A stretch of 64,000 nucleotides of DNA from Flavobacteriaceae bacterium (lineage in GTDB: Bacteria; Bacteroidota; Bacteroidia; Flavobacteriales; Flavobacteriaceae). Shown piece by piece: positions 54,028-62,009 of this stretch. The position numbers and the translations under genes are program-made. Each line of letters opens with the position of its first letter. The stretch's first letter is position 1. A model generated the notes under the pieces. It was not told the DNA's origin and searched no databases. It saw nothing but the letters and a program-made list of their open reading frames with translations. The stretch spans positions 1-64,000 of the forward strand of contig JABXHX010000009.1 of the NCBI GenBank assembly GCA_013373385.1. The letters are read 5' to 3'.

Positions 54028-55241
54028 TGAAATTAGTAAAGCTTTTTTTATTGATTGTTATTATTTCAGTATTTTTTAATATTGAAAATACGCACGCTCA
54101 AACCAGAAAGCAACTTGAGGCGCAGCGAAAAGAATTACAACGAAAAATAGCTGAGGTTAATAAGCTGTTATTTGCTGCTCAAAAAAGTGAAAAAAATGCA
54201 TTAGAAGCGTTGAAAGACATCAACCAAAAAATTGCTGTTCGTACAGCATATATAAACTCTATAAACAAAGAAGCATCAGCATTAACTAGAACAATAAGAA
54301 AAAATCAACAGCAAATTGATAAGCTTACAAAAGAGCTTGCAGTGTTGAAGAAAGATTATGCTGAGATGATTTACAAATCGTATAAAAGCAAATCTAAGCA
54401 AGGACAGCTATTGTTTTTAATGTCGTCACAAAGTTTTCAGCAAGCATACAAACGGTTGCAGTATATGAAACAATATACACAACACAGAAAAAGACAAGGA
54501 AAAGAGATTGAAACACAAAGCTTGGCAATAAAAAAGTTAAATGATTCTCTGCTTTACAAAAAGCAAGTAAAAGACACATTGATTGCAATAGAGAAAACCC
54601 AAAAGCAAGAAATAGAATCAGACAAAAAGAACAAAGAAAAACTTGTTGCTCAAATTAAAAGAAAAGAGCGAAAATACATAAGAGAAATAAGAACAGCACA
54701 AAAAGAAGAGCGAAAAATTGCTGCTAAAATAGATAAGATTATTAAAGATGCCATTGCAAAATCTAATGGAGCCAACAATAAAAAATCAACTAGTTTTGCT
54801 TTAACACCAGAAGCAAAAGCATTGGCAAAACGGTTTGAAAGTAATAAAGGGAAATTGCCTTGGCCAGTAAAAAGTGGTTTTGTAGTTAGGCGTTATGGAA
54901 AGCAAGCGCATCCTACATTAAGAGGTATTACCATTACAAGTACGGGTTTGCATATTGCCACAGAAAAAGGAGCAACTGCAAATAGTGTTTTTAACGGAAA
55001 AGTATTGGCGGTACAATTACTTACAGGAGGTAAAAAAGCACTGTTAGTTCAGCATGGTAATTATATTTCTACTTATAACAACTTAGAAAGTTTATTGGTA
55101 AAAAAAGGAGACAATGTAGTTACAGGACAGCCTTTAGGAAAAATATTTACCAATAAAGTTACGGGTAAAACTATTTTAATTTTTGTTATCCATAAAGAAA
55201 TTAATAGGCAAAATCCTGCCACTTGGTTGTTAAAAAGGTAA
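54027..55241 (+). CDS. EnvC-like murein hydrolase activator with degenerate M23 domain
   Basis: This 404-residue protein has a signal peptide (residues 1-24, ending in NTHAQ), a long coiled coil (about 25-250, Lys/Glu/Gln-rich), and a C-terminal LytM/M23 domain (about 280-404). The zinc ligands of active M23 enzymes (H-x3-D and H-x-H) are not intact: the first site reads GLHIATEKGA and the last reads IFVIHKE with only one His. This resembles E. coli EnvC, which is inactive itself and switches on amidases during cell division. It ends one base from the convergent thioesterase gene. Confidence 0.88.
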   Translation: MKLVKLFLLIVIISVFFNIENTHAQTRKQLEAQRKELQRKIAEVNKLLFAAQKSEKNALEALKDINQKIAVRTAYINSINKEASALTRTIRKNQQQIDKLTKELAVLKKDYAEMIYKSYKSKSKQGQLLFLMSSQSFQQAYKRLQYMKQYTQHRKRQGKEIETQSLAIKKLNDSLLYKKQVKDTLIAIEKTQKQEIESDKKNKEKLVAQIKRKERKYIREIRTAQKEERKIAAKIDKIIKDAIAKSNGANNKKSTSFALTPEAKALAKRFESNKGKLPWPVKSGFVVRRYGKQAHPTLRGITITSTGLHIATEKGATANSVFNGKVLAVQLLTGGKKALLVQHGNYISTYNNLESLLVKKGDNVVTGQPLGKIFTNKVTGKTILIFVIHKEINRQNPATWLLKR

Positions 55242-55242
55242 C

Positions 55243-55752
55243 CTACTGAAACAAAGCTTTCAACTCAGTAGCAGCATCAGGGTTCATTTTACCAGATAAA
55301 ATCAAACTCAATTGTTTCCTTCTTAAAGCTCCAGCAAAACGCTCTTTTTCTAAATCAGTTTCTGGTTCAATGGGCGGTACTGGCACTGGACTACCAGTCT
55401 CATCAACAGCAACAAAGGTGTAAATACCTTCATTAGCCTTGGTTCTTTCTCCAGATTCTCTGTCTTCAATCCAAACATCAACATACACTTCCATAGAAGA
55501 TTTAAAAGCTCTAGAAACACGAGCCTCAACTGTAACAACACTACCCACAGGAACTGCTTTGGCAAACGAAACATGGTTTACAGAAGCAGTTACTACAATT
55601 CTACGAGAGTGCCTTCTGGCAGCAATACTACAAGCTCTGTCCATTCTTGCAAGCAACTCACCACCAAATAAATTATTTAACGGATTTGTTTCTGCAGGCA
55701 ACACCATATCGGTTAAAATGGTTAATGACTCTTTGGGAGTTTTTGGACTCAT
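55243..55752 (-). CDS. Acyl-CoA thioesterase (hotdog fold)
   Basis: This 169-residue hotdog protein has NPLNNLFGGELLARMDRACS at about residues 22-40, where N-x-x-F-G-G-x-x-L/M is the acyl-CoA thioesterase (YciA/BACH) active-site helix, then RIVVTASVNHVSFAKAVPVG and VEARVSRAFKSSMEVYVDVW, both family patterns. It hydrolyses acyl-CoA thioesters in the cytoplasm. The chain-length preference is not visible. It lies 82 bp downstream of the HU/SPOR gene in the same direction and is convergent with the EnvC-like gene with only one base between the stops. Confidence 0.92.
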   Translation of the reverse strand: MSPKTPKESLTILTDMVLPAETNPLNNLFGGELLARMDRACSIAARRHSRRIVVTASVNHVSFAKAVPVGSVVTVEARVSRAFKSSMEVYVDVWIEDRESGERTKANEGIYTFVAVDETGSPVPVPPIEPETDLEKERFAGALRRKQLSLILSGKMNPDAATELKALFQ

Positions 55753-55834
55753 GAGAAATGATTTTTTAAATTTTATGCAAAGATATAGAATAACAACGTA
55801 ATGTTATTGCGAAATAGTTACAAAAAGCAGTAAT

Positions 55835-56740
55835 TTATTGTAGTTTTTTTATCAGTAACCATGCATCTTTCGAGTGGTTGTCTCTGATAGATTTTAAGTT
55901 TTTATACGCTTCAATTCTAGTGGCAAAACTCCCGTAAGTAACTTGTATCAATTCCCACTTGTTTTTGCCAATAATTTGCGCGTCAAAACCTTTTGCTTTA
56001 AGTTGTTTCAGTTTTTTTTCAGCATTCTTTTGAAACTCAAAAGCACCAGCAACGATGTGAAAATTTTTAGTCTCTTTTACAACATTTAACTGAATGGTTG
56101 GCAAAGGATTGTCAATTACAAAAGTGGCAGATTGAATTTTCTTTTCAATACTTTTTTGCTGTTTGGCGTAGGCTTCTTTTAGTTGATTTTCTTGATATCC
56201 ATTCCACCCAATTGCTCCAAGAGTTAGCAAAATAGCTGCAGTTGCTGCATATGTAAAGATATTCGAAGATTTTTTTGTGCCAGTAACAGGAACCACTTTT
56301 TGTGCTTGCTGTTTGTACACTTCTCTTTTCACTGCTGGTGAACTCACAGGAGTCATTCCAAAAGTAGCAGTCAAATAATTTGTAGTATTATTAGGTTCAA
56401 AAACAAGTTGCTGTTGCTTGTTTAAAGAAAAACTACCAATAGCATCTACAACTAAAGATTCAGATTTTAATTGTGCGTTCCAAGAATTGACAATAGCAGC
56501 AATTTTTGCTGTTGCTTGTTCAAAAGAAATATTTTCTGAAGAGGCAATATAATTAGCCAACAAGCCATCATTGTTTTTAAGATGTGCGTTGAATGTAATT
56601 TGTTTTGTTGGCGGATAAAGCGTGTGCGAAAATGCATTGATTTTTGCAGAAACCACATTGCTTACAAAACCACCAAAATTTGGTACAATTACACAATCAT
56701 ATCTATACAGTAAATCGTTGATGTAGCTAGCTAATATCAT
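55835..56740 (-). CDS. HU-CCDC81-like and SPOR domain membrane protein
   Basis: This 301-residue protein starts with a bacterial HU-like region (about residues 1-115: MILASYINDLLYRYDCVIVP, NFGGFVSNVVSAKIN, ending in GSFSLN) of the CCDC81/HU type found in Bacteroidota. One membrane helix follows at about 163-180 (FTYAATAAILLTLGAIGW), then a helical linker, and a SPOR domain at about 225-301 (NFHIVAGAFEFQKNAEKKLK, QVTYGSFATRIEAYKNLKSI). The topology places the HU-like part in the cytoplasm and SPOR on peptidoglycan. This would link DNA or another cytoplasmic partner to the division-site wall; that is inference. Confidence 0.86.
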   Translation of the reverse strand: MILASYINDLLYRYDCVIVPNFGGFVSNVVSAKINAFSHTLYPPTKQITFNAHLKNNDGLLANYIASSENISFEQATAKIAAIVNSWNAQLKSESLVVDAIGSFSLNKQQQLVFEPNNTTNYLTATFGMTPVSSPAVKREVYKQQAQKVVPVTGTKKSSNIFTYAATAAILLTLGAIGWNGYQENQLKEAYAKQQKSIEKKIQSATFVIDNPLPTIQLNVVKETKNFHIVAGAFEFQKNAEKKLKQLKAKGFDAQIIGKNKWELIQVTYGSFATRIEAYKNLKSIRDNHSKDAWLLIKKLQ

Positions 56741-56881
56741 AAAAACAAAGTTACTATTTTTTTAGAAAAAACAGAAGGCTAAAGTAAAACTTATCAACAA
56801 TTAAAAAGGAAGGTGCTTGTCTACTGATTCTACGAATTATATACAATTGATTTTTTGTTATTTTAGTGGATATTATTATAG

Positions 56882-58432
56882 ATGAGAAGTAAAAGACTGT
56901 TATTTTATGCTGTAGCTATGCTGTTTCTTTTAGTGATAGGCAAAAGTTATGCTATAAACGATACAATTTATGTGGGTAAAAAAAACATACACATAAATGT
57001 TAAAAAGAAGGCATTGATTTTTTCTTCGATAAAAAAACATGCAATTTTATCAGTGTCTCCAAAAAACTATTTGCTTACAGAAGATAATAGAGACTTTTTT
57101 TACGTTGGGTTTAACCAAAAAACAACAGCTTTTAAGATTAACATAAAGAACACAAATGCTATTAAGAGAACAGTTTATCTTCGGTTTTCTAATGCCATGA
57201 TTTATGAAATAAAAGCTTATAAATACACCGCAAATCAACCAAAAGAAATATATGCTGGCGGTATTAAATATCCTTTTAAAACAAGAACCGAAAACAATAG
57301 AAATATTGTAATATCCTTAGAACTTTTACCTCTAGAAAGCACAAGCTACCTTGTCAGTTTTCAGAAAGTAGTTGGCAGACCATTAGTAACTTCAGTTGAT
57401 TTATTTGACGATGAAACACTTAAAAGAAAAAGTTTTAAAGAGTATTTTTTAATTGCTGTATATACTGGTTTAAGCATAATTTGTGTGTTGGTAGGTGTTG
57501 GACTTTTTTTCTTTTTAAAAACAAGACTGTTTCTTTTATATGCTTTATATGTGCTTTTTTTAGGGCTTTTTATTATTTCTTACACAGGTGTATTTCAACA
57601 GTTTTTATTAAATGAAAACAGTACTTTAAACAAATATTTACACTATGTAGTTTTTAGTGAAGCAGCTTTGGTGGTGTTTGTTGTTTTTTCTCAAAAATTT
57701 TTAAAAGCTAAAACAAGACAGCCAAAGTTATACCAATTAATAAAATGGATTTTAATTGTGGCCGTTGTATTGCGTTTGGCACTTCACTTTTTTTTACAAG
57801 AGCTTTTTTTAGAATACATTTCTATGTTTATGAAGGTTTGGTATGAGTTAAATATACTAGGGGCAAGTTTAGTAGCATATCAAATTATAAGCCTATATAG
57901 AAAAGAGAAAAAAACTGATTTTTTATTTGCTACAGCTTACTTGTTAATGATTTTAGGAGCACTGATATCAGTACTTTATCATAGTTATGGATTGGTAAAT
58001 GGATTGTTTTTTGGGCTGCCTATTTTATTAATTACATCGTTACTAGAAATACTGTTGTTAACTTTAGCTTTAAGTATGTTGGTAAAAGAAATTATTGATC
58101 AAAGAAAAGAATTGTTACATACTATAAAAAAACAAGAACTACAAAATACAAAAGCATATATTGAATTAAAAAGTAAGAATAGAGTTTATTTAGAGAGCTT
58201 AATTTATATTAAATCTGAAGGGAATTATCTTGAATTTTTCACAGAACAAGAAAAATACTTAGACAGAAATCAGTTAAAAAAAGTGTTAGAAGAATTGCCA
58301 GTCAATTTTGTTAAAATTCATCGTTCGTACATTATCAATAAAAACTACATAAAATTAATAAATAGCACTTCAGTTGTTTTAACTACAGAAGTAGAGATTC
58401 CGCTCTCAAGAACATTTAAAAAAAATTTATAG
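56882..58432 (+). CDS. 7TM sensor fused to a LytTR DNA-binding domain
   Basis: This 516-residue regulator has a signal peptide (residues 1-24), an extracytoplasmic beta-rich domain of the 7TMR-DISMED2 type (about 30-180), seven membrane helices of the 7TMR-DISM type (about 190-400), a short coiled coil (about 400-432) and a C-terminal LytTR domain (about 436-516: LESLIYIKSEGNYLEFFT, VNFVKIHRSYIINKNYI, IPLSRTFKKNL). It is a one-component sensor that binds DNA from the membrane. It has no receiver or kinase domain. The ligand is not known; the sensory domain is of a kind that often binds carbohydrates. It precedes a T9SS cargo gene by 97 bp. Confidence 0.9.
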   Translation: MRSKRLLFYAVAMLFLLVIGKSYAINDTIYVGKKNIHINVKKKALIFSSIKKHAILSVSPKNYLLTEDNRDFFYVGFNQKTTAFKINIKNTNAIKRTVYLRFSNAMIYEIKAYKYTANQPKEIYAGGIKYPFKTRTENNRNIVISLELLPLESTSYLVSFQKVVGRPLVTSVDLFDDETLKRKSFKEYFLIAVYTGLSIICVLVGVGLFFFLKTRLFLLYALYVLFLGLFIISYTGVFQQFLLNENSTLNKYLHYVVFSEAALVVFVVFSQKFLKAKTRQPKLYQLIKWILIVAVVLRLALHFFLQELFLEYISMFMKVWYELNILGASLVAYQIISLYRKEKKTDFLFATAYLLMILGALISVLYHSYGLVNGLFFGLPILLITSLLEILLLTLALSMLVKEIIDQRKELLHTIKKQELQNTKAYIELKSKNRVYLESLIYIKSEGNYLEFFTEQEKYLDRNQLKKVLEELPVNFVKIHRSYIINKNYIKLINSTSVVLTTEVEIPLSRTFKKNL

Positions 58433-58529
58433 GGTTAGTTATGCTGTTTTTTGTGTTAGTCATCACAAAAAGTTGAAGACTTATAAGGGTGTGTTGTAAT
58501 TTTAGAATATCATCTAAAAGCAACGCATT

Positions 58530-59990
58530 ATGAAAATAAAATTACTAACGATTATTCTTTTTTTAATAAGCACAACACTCTATTCTCAATGGGAAATTGT
58601 AGGTGGAAACAGCTCGTATTTTACGCCAAACCCAGGATATGGAAACGGACAATCATCATCTTCAATCCAACTATTACAGTTTCACCCACAAACAAACGAA
58701 CCGTATGTGTTCTTTAGGCATTTAACAACCAATGTTGCTGCAGGGCCATCATTAATAAAATTTAATGGCACAAATTGGGAGTTTATTTCTCAACAGTTTG
58801 ATGGGCCAGGAGCAGGAAACACAAGTTCAGCAGATTTTTTCTGGGGATTTTATTTTAGACAAGACACAAATTTACCTGTGGTTTTTTATCAGGATAGTTA
58901 TTTTGAAGGTGGATCAACAAAATACAAATACCATGTTGCGCAAAGAGTAGGAAACACGTGGGAAGAAATTATGGGTGCAGATAATAAAGTCGTAAACGAT
59001 GTGTTTTTGGGTGGTCACAGAGTTAAAATGGTTAGAAAGCCTAACACCAATTTACCTGTACTAATTGGTAATGGTCCAACACAAATACCCAACGGAAGTA
59101 AAAGCATGGTTGTGCATTTTGACACAGATACTTGGAGTTTGTTAGGAGACGCAACGTTTAGTGGTTTTGGAGCCTATGTTTCTGATATTGATTACAATAC
59201 AACTACAAATATTCCGTATGCAATTGTTTCTACCTTGAATGCAAATGCAACGGCTACCATTGCAGAGGTTTGGTATTATCAAGGGAGTTGGCAATTATTA
59301 GGTAACCCGGGATTTGTACCCGCAAATTTTGGAGAAGGATTTAGAATTAGAGTCAATCAACTAAACGGAGCTGTTTATGTAATGTCTCCAGAAGCGTATG
59401 ATAATCCTAACAATGCGCAAACAAAAACATTAAGCGTAAAAAAATGGAATGGCACCACGTGGCAAACGATTGGTTTACCAAGTGAGCTGTATCCTACGTC
59501 ACTGTTAGGGTACGATTTAGAAATACACCCAGTAACAGGTGTGCCATATGTGTGTTTTATAGATGGAAACGCCCCTAATCCTGGTAATATCAATATTAGA
59601 AAATGGAATGGTCAAAATTGGGTTTCAATCAGTAACTCTAATTTATTAGGAACTTTAGGAGAAAAGATAGATTTGGTTTTTCAGCCACAAACAAATATTC
59701 CGCATGTGATTTCTACAAGTGGGCAACTATTAAAGTGTGTTGAGGCAACAGCATCTTTAAAAGATGTTAACATGGTAAACATTGCTATATACCCAAACCC
59801 TGCAAGAAGTGAAGTTGAAATTAAAGGTACAGAAGTTAAGAAAGTATCGGTTTTTGATATAAGAGGCGTAGAGGTATTAGTTGCAAGTAAGGCTAGATTT
59901 GCGATTAAAAAGTTAAAAACAGGACTTTATTTTTTAGTGATAAATAACAATCAAAATCAAAGAATAATAAAAAAACTAGTGGTACAGTAA
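58530..59990 (+). CDS. Secreted protein with type A T9SS sorting domain
   Basis: This 486-residue protein has a signal peptide (MKIKLLTIILFLISTTLYSQ) and a body of repeated blade-like segments with the pattern x-x-W-x-x-x-G and P-Y-V-x-F: SLIKFNGTNWEFISQQF, SVKKWNGTTWQTIGLPS, NIRKWNGQNWVSISNSN. This suggests a beta-propeller-like fold. The last 70 residues (IAIYPNPARSEVEIKGT, KTGLYFLVI, IIKKLVVQ) are a type A T9SS sorting domain, so the protein is exported across the outer membrane. Function is unknown. It lies downstream of the 7TM-LytTR gene, a candidate regulator by position only. Confidence 0.85.
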   Translation: MKIKLLTIILFLISTTLYSQWEIVGGNSSYFTPNPGYGNGQSSSSIQLLQFHPQTNEPYVFFRHLTTNVAAGPSLIKFNGTNWEFISQQFDGPGAGNTSSADFFWGFYFRQDTNLPVVFYQDSYFEGGSTKYKYHVAQRVGNTWEEIMGADNKVVNDVFLGGHRVKMVRKPNTNLPVLIGNGPTQIPNGSKSMVVHFDTDTWSLLGDATFSGFGAYVSDIDYNTTTNIPYAIVSTLNANATATIAEVWYYQGSWQLLGNPGFVPANFGEGFRIRVNQLNGAVYVMSPEAYDNPNNAQTKTLSVKKWNGTTWQTIGLPSELYPTSLLGYDLEIHPVTGVPYVCFIDGNAPNPGNINIRKWNGQNWVSISNSNLLGTLGEKIDLVFQPQTNIPHVISTSGQLLKCVEATASLKDVNMVNIAIYPNPARSEVEIKGTEVKKVSVFDIRGVEVLVASKARFAIKKLKTGLYFLVINNNQNQRIIKKLVVQ

Positions 59991-60004
59991 TATTGTTACC
60001 GCAT

Positions 60005-60012
60005 TAATTTTG
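60005..60012 (+). promoter_or_regulatory. -7 promoter box of dprA (TAATTTTG)
   Basis: A full TAnnTTTG match. Transcription would start near 60017-60019, so the in-frame TTG at 60017 would be at the transcript's very end, while GTG 60038 gets a leader of about 20 nt. This favours GTG as the start. Confidence 0.5.
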
Positions 60013-60037
60013 TATATTGAATTTCAAAAATAATGCG

Positions 60038-61147
60038 GTGCTTGAGAAAGAAAAACTACTTGCTGTTTTGCGATTGCAAAAGACGAAAGCTGTGGGTGAT
60101 GTTTTAGCAAAAAAGCTCATTGTTTCTACAGGAGATGTTTGTCAGATTTTTAAAGAAAAACCATTAACTCTTCAAAAGATAAACGGAATAGGTACACATG
60201 TTACAGAGCAACTTTTTGATAAACAAAATATAACACTAGCAGAAAAAGAACTCGATTATATTGAGCGACATAAGGTTTCATACTCTTATTTTTTAGAGGA
60301 TGATTATCCAAAAAATTTGTTAGAATGTATTGACGCCCCCATTTTACTTTTTAAAGATGGAAATATCAACCTACATAACGAACGCATCATCAGTATTGTT
60401 GGTACACGAAATATGACTTCTTATGGGAGTGGTTTTTGCAAAGAACTCATTGCCGATTTAAAAGCATACAACCCTATTATAGTTAGCGGTTTTGCTTATG
60501 GCGTAGACATCTGTGCACATAAAGAAGCCATGAAAAACAATTTACAAACAATTGCTGTTTTGGCACACGGTTTTGAGCAGATTTACCCAAAGGTTCATAA
60601 AAAATACATCCATCAAGTGCATGAAAATGGAGGTTTTATCACAGAGTTTTGGCATGATGAAGATCCGTTACGAGAACATTTTTTAAAACGAAATAGAATT
60701 GTAGCAGGAATTTCTCAAGCAACGATCATTATAGAATCCGCAGAAAAAGGAGGTTCTTTAGTTACGGCAGATATTGCAAATTCGTACAGTAGAGATGTGT
60801 TTGCCCTTTCTGGAAGAACAACCGATTTATATAGCAAAGGATGTAATAATCTAATTAAAAACAACAAAGCGGCATTGTTAACCTCAGCACAAGATATTGC
60901 AAAAATGTTGAATTGGGATTTACCGCAGTCGAGAAGTTCGACACCTAAGCAGCAGCAATTATTTGTTGAGCTGAATGAGACTGAACAAAAAATCTATGAT
61001 TATTTGCTTGCAAACAGAAAACAGCGATTAGACTCTATCTCCTTTGATTGCAGAATTCCAATTTATCAGCTTTCTGCTGTTTTAATTCAACTAGAGTTAA
61101 AAGGTGTTGTAAAACCATTGCCAGGAAAATTGTTTGAAGCTGTTTAG
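60038..61147 (+). CDS. dprA: DNA-processing protein DprA
   Basis: This 369-residue protein loads RecA on single-stranded DNA during transformation. An N-terminal helix-hairpin-helix-like part (about residues 1-65) leads to the Rossmann domain: ISIVGTRNMTSYGSGFCKEL, then IVSGFAYGVDICAHKEAMKN, TIAVLAHGFEQIYPKVHKKY, and a GGSLVTADIANSYSRDVFAL segment, all diagnostic. A winged-helix tail (about 305-369) follows. I choose GTG 60038 over TTG 60017 because of the promoter box at 60005-60012; no ATG is in frame. The stop overlaps the end of the convergent EamA gene by four bases. Confidence 0.92.
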   Translation: MLEKEKLLAVLRLQKTKAVGDVLAKKLIVSTGDVCQIFKEKPLTLQKINGIGTHVTEQLFDKQNITLAEKELDYIERHKVSYSYFLEDDYPKNLLECIDAPILLFKDGNINLHNERIISIVGTRNMTSYGSGFCKELIADLKAYNPIIVSGFAYGVDICAHKEAMKNNLQTIAVLAHGFEQIYPKVHKKYIHQVHENGGFITEFWHDEDPLREHFLKRNRIVAGISQATIIIESAEKGGSLVTADIANSYSRDVFALSGRTTDLYSKGCNNLIKNNKAALLTSAQDIAKMLNWDLPQSRSSTPKQQQLFVELNETEQKIYDYLLANRKQRLDSISFDCRIPIYQLSAVLIQLELKGVVKPLPGKLFEAV

Positions 61148-62007
61148 CTTTTCTTAGATCGAATGCTTTCAAACAAAACAGTTGATAAAATAAGTGCACC
61201 ACCAATATAAGTACTCATTTCCGGAATTTCATATAAAAAAAGAAACGCTAATATAATTCCGAAGATGGGTTGTACACTGCTAATAATGGTTGCTGTTGAT
61301 ACTGAAAAATACCGAAAAGACCGAATCATTAAACTGTGCCCGAGCGCGGTAGTTACAATTCCTAACAGCAATACATACGGATATTGAGTCTGTATATTGC
61401 TAACATCTAGATAAAACAACACAGGTAAGAGTACAATGCTAATAAGCAAGGTTTGATAAAACATCAGCATAGAACCGTGATATTTTTGGGTGTGATTCTT
61501 TTTTAAAATCAAATTTCTTACCGCGTATAACAACGCAGAAAATACCCCGAACAAAATTCCTTTTGTGTACTTACTTTGCAAGTTTAATTCAGGCACAAGA
61601 AAATAAATGCCTAACAACACCATCAAACCAAATAACAAATGAATGGAATCGAATTTCGTATTAAGAAACCAAGGTTCTAGCAAAGCTGTAATTACAGGAA
61701 AAGTATATAAAGAGAGCACACCTATTGCGACGCTAGATAGTTTTAAAGCGTAGAAGTAGGTAATCCAATGTGCGCCCAAAAATAAGGAACTAATTACTAA
61801 AGTTACAATGTCTTTTGTATTGGTAATTTTTATGCTGATATTGTTTAGCTTGCAGTAAAAAACCAAAAACAGCATACCAATAAAAGAACGAAACCAAACA
61901 ATAACTTCGGTTGGCATTGCAATATACTTTCCCAACACACCAGAAGTGCTAATAAATAATGTTGCTAGTAATAATCCAAAAAGCTGATTTGTATGATTGT
62001 TTTTCAA
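61144..62007 (-). CDS. EamA/DMT family transporter
   Basis: This 287-residue membrane protein has ten hydrophobic helices arranged as two EamA halves. The first half starts LFGLLLATLFISTSGVLGKY, with the signature VIVWFRSFIGMLFLVFY; the second has KGILFGVFSALLYAVRNLIL and SSVQPIFGIILAFLFLYEIP, typical of EamA (the P-x-x-x-x-x-x-x-x-x-x-E pattern). It probably exports a small metabolite such as an amino acid; the substrate cannot be deduced. It ends two bases before the 3' end of mfd on the same strand, so it may be cotranscribed with mfd. Confidence 0.9.
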   Translation of the reverse strand: MKNNHTNQLFGLLLATLFISTSGVLGKYIAMPTEVIVWFRSFIGMLFLVFYCKLNNISIKITNTKDIVTLVISSLFLGAHWITYFYALKLSSVAIGVLSLYTFPVITALLEPWFLNTKFDSIHLLFGLMVLLGIYFLVPELNLQSKYTKGILFGVFSALLYAVRNLILKKNHTQKYHGSMLMFYQTLLISIVLLPVLFYLDVSNIQTQYPYVLLLGIVTTALGHSLMIRSFRYFSVSTATIISSVQPIFGIILAFLFLYEIPEMSTYIGGALILSTVLFESIRSKKS

Positions 62008-62009
62008 AT

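Noticed and set aside
55439..55801. Open frame of 120 codons opposite the thioesterase gene
   Set aside because: It overlaps a well-recognised hotdog thioesterase on the other strand and has no motif of its own.
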